A stretch of 44,566 bases of DNA from Neobacillus kokaensis (GTDB lineage Bacteria > Bacillota > Bacilli > Bacillales > Cytobacillaceae): contig NZ_BNDS01000034.1 of the NCBI RefSeq assembly GCF_014656545.1, positions 1 to 44,566 on the forward strand. Direction: 5' to 3'. Position numbers and translations under genes: made by a program. Shown one piece after another: positions 16,935 through 25,259 of this stretch. Under the pieces are notes generated by a model. The model saw only the letters and a list, made by a program, of their open reading frames with translations, had not been told where the DNA came from and did no database searches. How positions within the stretch are numbered: the first letter of the stretch is position 1; each line of letters begins with the position of its first letter.

Positions 16935-17812
16935 GATGATTTTTCCTCCTTAAAAAATGGATAAACAGCACCAAACAATGCTGCATCATTGTATAACTCT
17001 GCAATTTTAATGTTGGTTTTTAAAAAATGGTCTGGCAGGAAAGCGGGAAGCTGCTTTTGAATATGGTCAAGCAAGTAGCTGCCCTGACGGGAAATACCTC
17101 CGCCAATTAAGATACATTTCGGGTCTATTAATAGAATGATTTGGGCTAGACCTTTTGCGACCTCTTGACTCCACGCCTCAATAAGGGAAAGGCAAGTATC
17201 GTCCCCTTGTTTGGCCCGGTCAAAAACATCTGCTGTTGATACCTCAGCCCCGAGCTCTTGGTGAATTCGCTGATTGAGGGCAGAGGTTGACGCCCGCATT
17301 TCATAATTAGTTTTTGTTTCCGGGTCATACAGTAAATAGCCGACAGAATGTGCTTGATGATAATATCCGTCGATAATTTGTTGATGATAATAAGCACCGC
17401 CAATTCCAGTTCCGAGAGTAATGCAAAAAACCTGATCCTCATCCTTTGCAGCACCCTGCCAAACTTCTCCGATGAGCGCGGCATTCACGTCATTTTCAAC
17501 GTGAACAGGCAGTCCGAATTTACGAGAAAGATAGGATTTAAATTGAGTTCCGATATAATTCTTTATCGTCGGCCCGGCATAAATAATTTCACCTTTTTCT
17601 CGATCGACAATCCCGGCCGTACTAATGCCGATGCCGCTGATCACGGTATGCTCCATGACCCCGGCAATAATGGTTTCGACCTGCTTCAAGATGGCATCAT
17701 CTATGTTTCCTTTTGTCTCCACCTTGTGATGTCCATATAATTGTTTGCGGTCATCGATCAAAGCATATTTTATATAGGTTCCGCCGATATCAATTGATAA
17801 ATATTCAGCCAT
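16928..17812 (-). CDS. nanK: ROK-family kinase, probable N-acetylmannosamine kinase
   Basis: A 294-residue ROK sugar kinase. The ATP motif DIGGT is at 8-12, the catalytic END at 106-108 (D108 as base), and the second phosphate loop GTGIGGA at 134-140. The zinc-binding CxCGxxGC motif usual in ROK proteins is missing: after HSVGYLL the chain runs DPETKTNYEMRAS with no cysteines. Position between nanE and the GntR genes makes ManNAc kinase the best reading, although ROK sequences alone do not fix the sugar. nanE overlaps its last seven bases. Transfers phosphate from ATP to ManNAc made by NanA. Confidence 0.85.
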   Translation of the reverse strand: MAEYLSIDIGGTYIKYALIDDRKQLYGHHKVETKGNIDDAILKQVETIIAGVMEHTVISGIGISTAGIVDREKGEIIYAGPTIKNYIGTQFKSYLSRKFGLPVHVENDVNAALIGEVWQGAAKDEDQVFCITLGTGIGGAYYHQQIIDGYYHQAHSVGYLLYDPETKTNYEMRASTSALNQRIHQELGAEVSTADVFDRAKQGDDTCLSLIEAWSQEVAKGLAQIILLIDPKCILIGGGISRQGSYLLDHIQKQLPAFLPDHFLKTNIKIAELYNDAALFGAVYPFFKEEKSSC

Positions 17813-17822
17813 CCTAATCCTC

Positions 17823-18494
17823 CTAGATTTTCGTCTTTTTCAAATGCTTTGTCAGCTGTAATTTGGCTTTTTCTGCATCGCCCGCTAGTAAGGTGTCAAC
17901 GATTTCTTTGTGCTCGTTTATGAGAATGTGATAATCATCCTTTGTCACTTGAATGTGCTGCACTTGGAAAAAATAACTCGTAATCATATTGGATAATTGA
18001 ACGAATAAATCATTATTGGTAGCCTTGAGCAGCTGCTTATGAAAATCACTATCTGCTTTTCGAAATTCCTCTTGGGTTGCGGCCGCTTTGCTTTCTTCGA
18101 CCATCTGCTGCAAAGCATTCAATTCCTGTTGATTATTGTGTTTGACGATTTCTTCAATCGCACTGCATTCAAACAGGATGCGGAGTCCTAGAATTTCCTG
18201 AAGCCGGCCACCATTGATCCGCCATAGAAAGAAAAAGTTATCGAGTAAATTTTCAATATTGGATTCTTTTAAAAACGCTCCTTGGCCTTGGCGGATCCGT
18301 ATGACATCAGTATTTTCCAAAAAGCTTAAGGCTTCGCGAATGACCGATCTGCTGACCCCGAACAACTCCGTAAATTTCCGTTCTGTCGGCAGCTGGTCCC
18401 CGGCCTTTAATCCATGGTCCATAATATATTGTTTGATTTCCTGGATGACCGTTTTCTTCAGTGATGTTCTCTCTATGGCATTAATTGGTTCCAC
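17823..18494 (-). CDS. GntR/FadR-family regulator (FCD domain), copy 1
   Basis: A winged helix (about residues 10-75: IMDHGLKAGDQLPTERKFTELFGVSRSVIREALSFLENTDVIRIRQGQGAFL) is followed by an all-helical FCD ligand domain (about 90-215) with the FRKADSDFHKQLLKA motif. The start is GTG 18494, whose first base is the last base of the TAG stop of copy 2 (TAGTG), with GGAGG upstream, so the two are translationally coupled. FadR-type regulators control sialate operons in several bacteria. It lies ten bases before nanK. Probably senses a Neu5Ac or ManNAc-derived ligand; this is inference. Confidence 0.9.
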   Translation of the reverse strand: MEPINAIERTSLKKTVIQEIKQYIMDHGLKAGDQLPTERKFTELFGVSRSVIREALSFLENTDVIRIRQGQGAFLKESNIENLLDNFFFLWRINGGRLQEILGLRILFECSAIEEIVKHNNQQELNALQQMVEESKAAATQEEFRKADSDFHKQLLKATNNDLFVQLSNMITSYFFQVQHIQVTKDDYHILINEHKEIVDTLLAGDAEKAKLQLTKHLKKTKI

Positions 18495-19180
18495 TATTTG
18501 TTATCCTCCATTTGGTGAATCAAATAAAAAATTGGTTCAAAATGTTTTTTCATCACCTGTTGTGCCCGTTGTAAGCTGCGCTCTCTAATAGCCTCGATCA
18601 TTTCATCATGCTGTTTATATGCAAGGAGCAGTCCGTCCTCTTTTTCATTAATTTTGACAAGGGAGAAATACTCATTGACCATTTCGGCAAAAGTACAATA
18701 GGTTGTATTTTGGGTTGCTTTTATTAGTGATTCATGAAAAAGCCGGTCATATTTTTTTGTGTCCTCATTTTTCATAATCGTTTCATAGTAGCTATCATTG
18801 AGCGCTTTCAAATGATCAATATCGACATCGATTTGATTTTCAATGATTAACCTTAAGGCACCCAGCTCAATAATTTCACGAGTTTGCATTAACTCCTTAA
18901 TTTTCACCCCATAGGTACTGTAGCGATGTTTTAGAATCGTGTGAATAGGGTCGAGCTTTGGCTCTGCAACATAAACGCCGCCGCCTGATTTCACCTGTAA
19001 AATGCCTACTGCCTGCAAGGAAATTAGGGCCTCCCGAATCACCGTTCGGCTCACCTGGAGCTTGTTGATGAGCTCTTTTTCGGAAAAAAACTTATCATTC
19101 GGTTTCAAATTATGTTCATAGATATAGCTTTTTATACGATCAATGGCAATGTCAACTAATGATGTTTTTTGAATAGCCAT
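18494..19180 (-). CDS. GntR/FadR-family regulator (FCD domain), copy 2
   Basis: A second FadR-type protein, 228 residues, only moderately similar to its neighbour. The winged helix spans about 8-75 (HNLKPNDKFFSEKELINKLQVSRTVIREALISLQAVGILQVKSGGGVYV), and the FCD domain carries DRLFHESLIKAT near 145. First gene of the minus-strand operon; ATG 19180 follows AAGAGGTG. It is divergent from nanA, with the operator-like sequence at 19291-19308 between. Both regulators have complete DNA-binding regions, so they may act as a heteromeric pair or on different operators. Confidence 0.9.
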   Translation of the reverse strand: MAIQKTSLVDIAIDRIKSYIYEHNLKPNDKFFSEKELINKLQVSRTVIREALISLQAVGILQVKSGGGVYVAEPKLDPIHTILKHRYSTYGVKIKELMQTREIIELGALRLIIENQIDVDIDHLKALNDSYYETIMKNEDTKKYDRLFHESLIKATQNTTYCTFAEMVNEYFSLVKINEKEDGLLLAYKQHDEMIEAIRERSLQRAQQVMKKHFEPIFYLIHQMEDNK

Positions 19181-19204
19181 TTTATCACCTCTTATTCTCT
19201 ATCT

Positions 19205-19210
19205 ATTATA
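19205..19210 (-). promoter_or_regulatory. -10 box for the gntR-gntR-nanK-nanE operon
   Basis: Minus-strand TATAAT, a perfect -10, 25 bp before the start codon of the first GntR gene. The -35 at 17 bp is poor, suggesting dependence on an activator or weak basal expression. Confidence 0.5.
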
Positions 19211-19247
19211 ATTTAAAATCACCGAATGGAAACCCTTACGAAAGTGG

Positions 19248-19276
19248 TTGACTTTTTTAAGTAAGACTTTTATCAT
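19248..19276 (+). promoter_or_regulatory. nanA: sigma-A promoter for nanA
   Basis: TTGACT (19248-19253), 17-bp spacer, TATCAT (19271-19276). The operator-like sequence at 19291 lies just after the expected start site. Confidence 0.7.
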
Positions 19277-19290
19277 GAAGAAGTAAATAA

Positions 19291-19308
19291 AATTGGTCTG
19301 ACAATATT
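19291..19308. promoter_or_regulatory. candidate GntR/FadR operator at nanA
   Basis: AATTGGT CTG ACAATATT (19291-19308) is an imperfect palindrome resembling the TTGGTnnnACCAA type bound by FadR-like GntR proteins. It lies downstream of the nanA promoter, where binding would repress. Which of the two regulators binds is unknown. Confidence 0.5.
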
Positions 19309-19354
19309 ATACCTTTGTTAACTGGTTTTATCAAATCATTGTAGGAGGCACATT

Positions 19355-20224
19355 ATGAAAGGCTTATTTTCAGCATTACTCGTACCATTTAATGAGAATG
19401 GAGAATTGATAGAACAAGGCTTGCGTGAAATTGTTAGACAAAATATTGAAGTGCAAAAAGTAGACGGATTGTATGTAAACGGGAGTTCCGGTGAAAACTT
19501 TATGCTCTCCACGGAGCAAAAGAAACAAATCTTCCGTATTGTCAGTGAAGAAAATAATGGGGCTGTTAAATTGATTGCACAGGTTGGATCTGTGAATTTA
19601 AACGAAGCGGTCGAGCTCGGCCAATATGCAACAGAGCTTGGCTATGACAGCTTATCAGCGGTAACGCCTTTTTACTATAAATTTACATTTGAGGAAATTA
19701 AGAGTTACTATGAAACTATTATTGAGGCAACAGGCAATAATATGATCATTTATGCTATTCCATTTTTAACAGGAGTATCCATGTCTATGGCTCAATTTGA
19801 TGAACTTTTCCAAAATGAAAAGGTGATCGGGGTCAAATACACGGATGGAAACTTCTATTTGCTAGAGCGCTTAAGAAAAAGATATCCTGATAAGCTAATC
19901 TATTCCGGATTTGATGAGATGCTCATTTATGGCGCTATTTCTGGAGTGGATGGTGCAATTGGAAGCACCTATAACATTAACGGCCAGCGTGCACGCCAAA
20001 TTTGGGATTTATGCCAAGAAGGAAAAATTACAGAGGCTTACGAAGTCCAGCATGTGACAAATGACCTGATTGAGAAAGTGTTAGACCTAGGACTCTATCA
20101 GACATTAAAAGAAGTATTAAATGTGAAAGGCTATCAGGCTGGTACGGTGAAAAAACCAATGGCTTCGATGGACGAAAGTAAGAAAGCGGCAGTAGCGCAG
20201 CTTGTGAAGGATTTTAATTTATAA
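19355..20224 (+). CDS. nanA: N-acetylneuraminate lyase
   Basis: A 289-residue class I aldolase of the DapA/NanA superfamily. It cleaves Neu5Ac to ManNAc and pyruvate. Visible landmarks are GSSGE (43-47, pyruvate carboxylate binding), Y133 in IIYAIP and the Schiff-base K161 in GVKYT. The TPFYYKFTFEEIKSYY stretch is typical of NanA rather than DapA, and the nanE and nanK neighbours settle the assignment. Start ATG 19355 follows GTAGGAGG. It is divergent from the GntR operon and 157 bp before the symporter gene. Confidence 0.95.
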   Translation: MKGLFSALLVPFNENGELIEQGLREIVRQNIEVQKVDGLYVNGSSGENFMLSTEQKKQIFRIVSEENNGAVKLIAQVGSVNLNEAVELGQYATELGYDSLSAVTPFYYKFTFEEIKSYYETIIEATGNNMIIYAIPFLTGVSMSMAQFDELFQNEKVIGVKYTDGNFYLLERLRKRYPDKLIYSGFDEMLIYGAISGVDGAIGSTYNINGQRARQIWDLCQEGKITEAYEVQHVTNDLIEKVLDLGLYQTLKEVLNVKGYQAGTVKKPMASMDESKKAAVAQLVKDFNL

Positions 20225-20319
20225 TAAATGAAATTTTTGCGATAGTTAGTTGAAGAAGGATTGCCAGAAAGTTGTTTAAGGCTTTTTGGCGGCCTCAATT
20301 AACTTAATTTTCCGAGTAA

Positions 20320-20333
20320 AGTAAGCGTTTTTT
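20320..20333 (+). promoter_or_regulatory. weak cre-like site upstream of the symporter
   Basis: AGTAAGCGTTTTTT shares the central GTAAGCGTTT with the CcpA cre consensus but misses three outer positions. Carbon catabolite control of nan genes would make sense, but the match is weak. A 9-bp hairpin GCCAGAAAG/CTTTTTGGC lies about 50 bp upstream and may attenuate nanA read-through. Confidence 0.25.
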
Positions 20334-20381
20334 AGTCTTTAAAAGCCGAACACCATTTTTTTACAGGAAGGGAAGCTGTGA

Positions 20382-21911
20382 ATGGAAAAAATTAATTTTG
20401 GTACAGCGAACTGGGTTGTACTGGTTCTTTATCTCCTAGCAATGTTAGCCGTCGGGGTGTATTTCACCAAAAAATCTAGTAAAAATACTGATGCTTTCTT
20501 TAAAGCAAGCGGGAAAATTCCGGCTTGGGCAGCGGGCTTTAGTATTTATGCGACAACGCTTAGTGCCATTACGTACATGTCTACACCTGAGCAGGCCTTT
20601 TTAGCCGATTGGTCTTATGCCGCAGGGAACCTTACGATTTTTGCGATTATCCCGGTATTGATTTACTTCTATGTACCGTTTTTTAGAAAGCTGAATGCCA
20701 CAACAGCGTATGAATATTTGGAGGAACGCTTCGGGGTTTCGCTTCGTTTTGTCGGCAGTTTGCTTTTCACTTTATTCCATATTGGCCGTGTCGCTATTGT
20801 CATCTACCTGCCAACACTTGCGATTACACTTGTGTCGGATATTAATCCGATCATCATTGCAAGCGCTGTAGGGGGCCTATGTATTATCTATACCTTCTTA
20901 GGCGGAATGGAAGGGGTTATTTGGAGCGATGTAATTCAAGGGATTATTCTTTTAGGCGGTGCTGTGCTTCTTGTAATCCTTGGAATTAATGCCATTGATG
21001 GCGGGTTTGCAACCGTTATCCAAGATGCCGCAGCCCATGACAAAATTATTAGTGCGAAAAACTTCGAGTTTGGCGGAGCCGCTGCTGCAATTCCGATTAT
21101 TTTCTTAGGCTCCATCTTTAATAATTTGCATCAATATACTGCAAGTCAGGATGTTGTTCAGCGTTATCAGACGACGGAAACCATTAAAGAAACGAATAAA
21201 TCATTATGGACAAATGGTATTCTAGCACTTGTTACGATTCCTATATTCTTCGGAATGGGCACAGTTCTTTTTAGTTACTATAACCATGTTACTGCACTTC
21301 CAGAAGGATTTAATACATCGGCACTTGTACCATATTTCATTGTTTCCAGTTTACCTGCCGGAGTGGCTGGGTTAATCATTGCAGCCATTTTTGCGGCATG
21401 TCAATCGACAATTTCATCCAGCTTAAATAGTATTTCTGCTTGTGTCACCGTTGATTTTAAGCAGCGCTTTTTCGGCAAGGATGATAAAAAGGATGTTTGG
21501 TTTGCTAGATGGACGGTTATTATTGCTGGAATCCTTGGGATGATGGCGGCACTTTATCTGATTTCCACAAACCGTGCGGAAACATGGAACTTGTTCCTCG
21601 CGATTACAGGGTTATTCGGTGTTCCGATTGCTGGTATTTTCGCACTTGGAATTTTCACCAAACGTGCGAACACACCAGGAGTATTTATTGGTCTATTCTT
21701 AAGTGCGATTACTTCATACTTTGTGAAACAAACCGACCTAACTCCATTTGCGGTTAGTACGGTATCATTCTTTTCATCCTTTATCTTTGGATACCTGGTC
21801 AGTCTATTATTTACAAAATATAATAAGGACACGACAGGACTTACCATCTTTACACGCCATGACCAGTATGTAAAGCAGAAAGCTGATACTAATCATACTA
21901 GAGCAGTTTAA
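20382..21911 (+). CDS. nanT: sodium:solute symporter, probable sialic acid transporter
   Basis: A 509-residue member of the SSS family with about 13 membrane segments. Family marks include AGFSIYATTLSAITYMSTPEQAF (TM2, sodium and substrate region), GRVAIVIYLP, TFLGGMEGVIWSDVIQGIILLGGA and DVVQRYQTTET. SSS members next to nanA (SiaT/NanT type) take up Neu5Ac with sodium, and the position directly after nanA supports this; the substrate itself is inference. Start ATG 20382 follows AGGAAGGGAAG. Probably co-transcribed with nanA. Confidence 0.88.
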   Translation: MEKINFGTANWVVLVLYLLAMLAVGVYFTKKSSKNTDAFFKASGKIPAWAAGFSIYATTLSAITYMSTPEQAFLADWSYAAGNLTIFAIIPVLIYFYVPFFRKLNATTAYEYLEERFGVSLRFVGSLLFTLFHIGRVAIVIYLPTLAITLVSDINPIIIASAVGGLCIIYTFLGGMEGVIWSDVIQGIILLGGAVLLVILGINAIDGGFATVIQDAAAHDKIISAKNFEFGGAAAAIPIIFLGSIFNNLHQYTASQDVVQRYQTTETIKETNKSLWTNGILALVTIPIFFGMGTVLFSYYNHVTALPEGFNTSALVPYFIVSSLPAGVAGLIIAAIFAACQSTISSSLNSISACVTVDFKQRFFGKDDKKDVWFARWTVIIAGILGMMAALYLISTNRAETWNLFLAITGLFGVPIAGIFALGIFTKRANTPGVFIGLFLSAITSYFVKQTDLTPFAVSTVSFFSSFIFGYLVSLLFTKYNKDTTGLTIFTRHDQYVKQKADTNHTRAV

Positions 21912-21961
21912 CAAATAAAAAAACTTCTAAAGCAGAAGCGGAAAACTTCCTTAACGTAATA

Positions 21962-22003
21962 AAGCCCCTGCCGTTTTGAAAATAAAATGGCGGGGGCTTC
22001 TTT
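21962..22003 (+). terminator. terminator of nanA-symporter transcript
   Basis: AAGCCCCTGCC (21962-21972) pairs with GGCGGGGGCTT (21989-21999), followed by CTTTAATT. Convergent with the GH84 gene. Confidence 0.82.
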
Positions 22004-22054
22004 AATTGCTTAAACACTTACTCTGTTGTTCAAATTCTCATGCAGGAGCCTTTT

Positions 22055-24676
22055 TTAATTCAGATTGTTCTCCTTTGGGTTTTCGTATTTCGGCGGCAAT
22101 ACTACATCGCCCTCAAGACCCAATACTGCAAATTCATAGATCCGCGCAGCCGGATCGTCACCTTGGGTTGGTTTGTCAACCATAAGGCGGACATAACGTC
22201 CTTTTGTAGCTGGCACTGGATCTTTGGTAATACCTTTTTTATTGCCCGTTACCTTGACTAACTCTTTAAAATTCACATTATCATCACTAATCAGAACGCG
22301 GTAAGCGGATGTATTACTGCCTGATGGCTCGCCGCCTTCTTCTGCATGCTTCATCACAATCTCACTAACTAAATTTATTCCCCCTAAATCAACCGTTAAA
22401 TGGTGTGGCTCAGCACCATTCCCACACCATTTTGTATTCAATTTCCCATCAACGGCATATTGAGGCCCTTCCGATGGAGCGGCAGAACTAGAAGCAGCCG
22501 CTTCCTTACCAAGGGCAAGATTGGTGGTCTCTTGTTTCGCGAGCTTGGAAACGGTAATTACATTTTCTTTTATCACTTCATTTTGACCAAGACGGTTTTT
22601 TCCAAGAAGTTTAACAGTATATAGTCTTTCTTTTTCATAAACTACAGTCGGGTTTTGTTCTGTGCTTTTCTCGACCTTCGCTCCTTCAAATATCCATTCT
22701 ATTTCTTCGGTAGTCATTGAACTAGTATTTTGACATTTTATTTCTTCTCCTGGAGCAACGAAGGTCTTAGAGATTTTAAAAGAAGCAACGGGTAATGGAT
22801 CATATTCAAGGGCTTCCTTGATAAATGCGAGGGCCGTTTCTTCAGAGACTCTATTGCCGCTAGTAAGGACAGGTAAGCTGGCTTCAATCTTACTCTTTAA
22901 TTCATTATATTTATCAGTCTCTTTGTCTCTTTTAGCTAAAACCATCTCTAAAGCCAATTGGTCGTTTTCTCCCAATAGTTTTAGTTTGTTTAAACTTGCT
23001 GATGCTTCGCTTAGGATTTCTTGCGGTAATTCTTCCTTCAATGTATCCGCTGCCTGGACCATATCCGCAAATTCTTTTGATAAGAGATTGATTGCTTGTG
23101 TTGTATCTTGTCTTTTGGATAGCTTAAACCAAAATTGATCTATCGTCTCTCGAACATTTTCAGCATCGCCGCGTCCGATACTCCAAGAACCGGTCATCCG
23201 TGATGAGTGATTAGCAAAAGTTTTCATCTCAGGGGCAAGATCATGAAAGAGATATTCGATGGAACGATTCCATGACCGGTCCGCGTCATAGTTTGATGGA
23301 TTCCAAGAATAATCGGCTCCTGTTGCCAAGCTGATCTTCGAAAGATTGGCATGTTCCATCGGGTTCATGATAAAGAAATCCATTTTTCCTTCAAGGCTGG
23401 TATCGATATCTACGATAGGACCAAGGGCAAGCTTTGATCTCAAATAATCGGAAACCGGATAATTCCACCAAACGCCAATCCGATCCCCATATACTTCGCG
23501 CATAAATTCAACATTCTCTAACGGCAGTGATTCCGAGACAACAGCCTGACCCGTCCACATAACCTTAATATCTTTATGTAGTGTCTCAGAGAACGCCTTC
23601 GTATAACTGCTTAAATCACCAATGGGGCCCATTGCATGGGTATCATACTCTGTTGGAACGGTGATTAGAGGCTTGACATCTTTCTTTGTTTTCATAAACT
23701 CTTCAATAAAGCGGTTTAATAGGTTTGCTTGTTTATCCCCTTGTTTGTTGTCTATATCATCATACAGAATCGCAAAGCTCCGCACCCCCATGTCATAGAG
23801 CGATTCGCTTTTCGTCAATAGTGCTTTAAAATCCTCTTCACCGCTTGGACCATCAAATTGAATATCGATCCCTGGAGAAAGGGCAAATACAAAATCAACC
23901 TTATTTCTCTTTGCTGTCGTAATTAATTCTTCCATACGCTGCATCTCATTTTCCGGGTAGGACACTCGCCATTTTTCACGATGATAGGGATCGTCTTTTG
24001 GGGCATAGATGTAAGTATTCAGTTTATAATCTCCATAGAACTCTAGTTGATCCAGGCGGTCGTGATGGCTCCATGGTTTCCCATAAAAACCCTCCACGCT
24101 TCCCCTGACACTCATTAAGGGTTCATCTGTAATGACTACATTTTTTACTTCAAAAGTGTCATTTTCTTTTTCAATTAGCTGCAAGAGGGTTTTTACACCG
24201 TAAAAAGTACCGTCCCCATCCTTTCCTTTGACAAAGATGGTACCGCCTTTACACATTTCATTTTCTTCAGAGTTAACCGCTAATATGTAACCTTCAGCCT
24301 TTAAATCTGTACATTTCGGCAGCCCCAGCTGATTTTCTAAATTCTGTAGCTCTGGGCCGAGCTTTCCTTCTTCCCCTAAAGCGATCGTCGTGGATGTGCT
24401 ATCAAATTCCTCATTGATTCCTATATTATTTGCTTTGAAAAATTTCGTTAAAATAGTGAAAGCCTCTTGATCGGCCGCTTTTTCCCCTAGAATATTTACA
24501 GTGCTGCTTAATCGCAGGAACCCGCTTTTAATATCGACATTCTGAGGCATTGGAACCAGCTTATTGCCTATATTATTTGCGGGTGAATCAGATGCATAAA
24601 CCTCGGATTGACTGCCAATGGTTAAGCTTGAGGTCAATTCAGAGGACAAAAATGAGCTGTTTTGTTTTTTCCACAT
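22055..24676 (-). CDS. secreted GH84 beta-N-acetylglucosaminidase with PKD and CBM32 domains
   Basis: An 873-residue modular enzyme. After a poor signal-peptide region (1-28, ending EVYA) come the N-terminal domain (about 38-180), the GH84 barrel (about 188-480, with RGSVEGFYGKPW and catalytic D306/D307 in YDDID), a helical post-catalytic region, a PKD-like domain (about 640-725) and a C-terminal CBM32/F5-8C domain. GH84 enzymes remove terminal beta-GlcNAc from glycoproteins by substrate-assisted catalysis. ATG 24676 is chosen because AAGGAG precedes it; an upstream ATG at 24763 lacks one. The signal region lacks a clear hydrophobic core, and a neighbouring frame reads KTKQLIFVL, suggesting a frame lesion there. 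Divergent from the GH85 gene, with which it shares the C-terminal module. Confidence 0.93.
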   Translation of the reverse strand: MWKKQNSSFLSSELTSSLTIGSQSEVYASDSPANNIGNKLVPMPQNVDIKSGFLRLSSTVNILGEKAADQEAFTILTKFFKANNIGINEEFDSTSTTIALGEEGKLGPELQNLENQLGLPKCTDLKAEGYILAVNSEENEMCKGGTIFVKGKDGDGTFYGVKTLLQLIEKENDTFEVKNVVITDEPLMSVRGSVEGFYGKPWSHHDRLDQLEFYGDYKLNTYIYAPKDDPYHREKWRVSYPENEMQRMEELITTAKRNKVDFVFALSPGIDIQFDGPSGEEDFKALLTKSESLYDMGVRSFAILYDDIDNKQGDKQANLLNRFIEEFMKTKKDVKPLITVPTEYDTHAMGPIGDLSSYTKAFSETLHKDIKVMWTGQAVVSESLPLENVEFMREVYGDRIGVWWNYPVSDYLRSKLALGPIVDIDTSLEGKMDFFIMNPMEHANLSKISLATGADYSWNPSNYDADRSWNRSIEYLFHDLAPEMKTFANHSSRMTGSWSIGRGDAENVRETIDQFWFKLSKRQDTTQAINLLSKEFADMVQAADTLKEELPQEILSEASASLNKLKLLGENDQLALEMVLAKRDKETDKYNELKSKIEASLPVLTSGNRVSEETALAFIKEALEYDPLPVASFKISKTFVAPGEEIKCQNTSSMTTEEIEWIFEGAKVEKSTEQNPTVVYEKERLYTVKLLGKNRLGQNEVIKENVITVSKLAKQETTNLALGKEAAASSSAAPSEGPQYAVDGKLNTKWCGNGAEPHHLTVDLGGINLVSEIVMKHAEEGGEPSGSNTSAYRVLISDDNVNFKELVKVTGNKKGITKDPVPATKGRYVRLMVDKPTQGDDPAARIYEFAVLGLEGDVVLPPKYENPKENNLN

Positions 24677-24805
24677 AGGTAAAAACTCCTTTTCTTTTTT
24701 TAAATCAATGTGGTACTTAAAACCACACTGATAGGGATATCGACGATTGGGGCAAACGGTCATGCTTGGTCACATACCTTATGCGCGAAATTCTAAGCTG
24801 ATAAG

Positions 24806-24863
24806 TAAAAAAGGCATGGAGTGACGAAAGGACTCGAATCCTTTTAATCTACCACCACGCCTT
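24806..24863 (-). terminator. leader terminator/attenuator upstream of the GH84 gene
   Basis: On the minus strand AAGGCGTGG (24863-24855) pairs with CCATGCCTT (24819-24811), then six T residues follow. Inside is a second hairpin, AAAGGA/TCCTTT (24844-24827). It lies between the GH84 promoter (24901-24929) and the start codon, so transcripts would have to pass it. No known riboswitch consensus is recognisable to me. Confidence 0.6.
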
Positions 24864-24900
24864 ATCGAATTTGTAAATGTGACACATATCAAATTATGTA

Positions 24901-24929
24901 AAAGATACCATAGGGACTGTAAATGGTCA
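24901..24929 (-). promoter_or_regulatory. promoter for the GH84 gene
   Basis: Minus-strand TTGACC (24929-24924), 17-bp spacer, TATCTT (24906-24901) with a TG one base upstream. The leader would be about 220 nt. Confidence 0.6.
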
Positions 24930-25087
24930 ATTAATTTTGAAAATTAGGGCTATCCTATGATTCTCTCTTTGTCGGGGAAATACAATCGAAATTTGTTTCA
25001 CGAACCTATCTCCCTTTATTCCATATTGAATTTTTATGAATTATTTTAAGAAATGATGGAAAAACTTTATTACATTTTTATAGTTTA

Positions 25088-25116
25088 TTGACGAAGATAT
25101 GGTTCACAAATATGGT
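25088..25116 (+). promoter_or_regulatory. possible promoter for the GH85 gene
   Basis: TTGACG (25088-25093), 17-bp spacer, TATGGT (25111-25116). The -10 is imperfect. Confidence 0.5.
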
Positions 25117-25259
25117 AGAAGAAAAGATTGGCAAAAGGTCGCACATAGTTATCGTTATTTTTGACAGCGCTTTCCCTGTTTGTTTTGGAAGGCTGCGGGC
25201 AAACGGAAGCCAGCTTTATAAGCTTCAATATAAAAAAGTAGAAATGGAGAGGTGGAAAA

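Larger units (their letters stand above)
24677..25259. other. divergent regulatory region between GH84 and GH85
   Basis: 583 bp with no gene. It contains the GH84 promoter, a leader hairpin with a T tract for GH84, and the GH85 promoter, each listed separately. A palindrome ATGTGACACAT near 24880 lies in the GH84 leader and could bind a regulator. Confidence 0.6.

Noticed and set aside
24806..24863. tRNA-like sequence (GGATTCGAGTCC and a 7-bp acceptor-like stem on the minus strand)
   Set aside because: Seven bases separate the T-arm-like hairpin from the outer stem, there is no D or anticodon arm, and no CCA context; the six T residues after it fit a terminator better.
24806..24863. T-box leader
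   Set aside because: A GGTGG string occurs, but the conserved AGGGTGGNACCGCG and specifier loop are missing, and the gene downstream is not amino-acid related.
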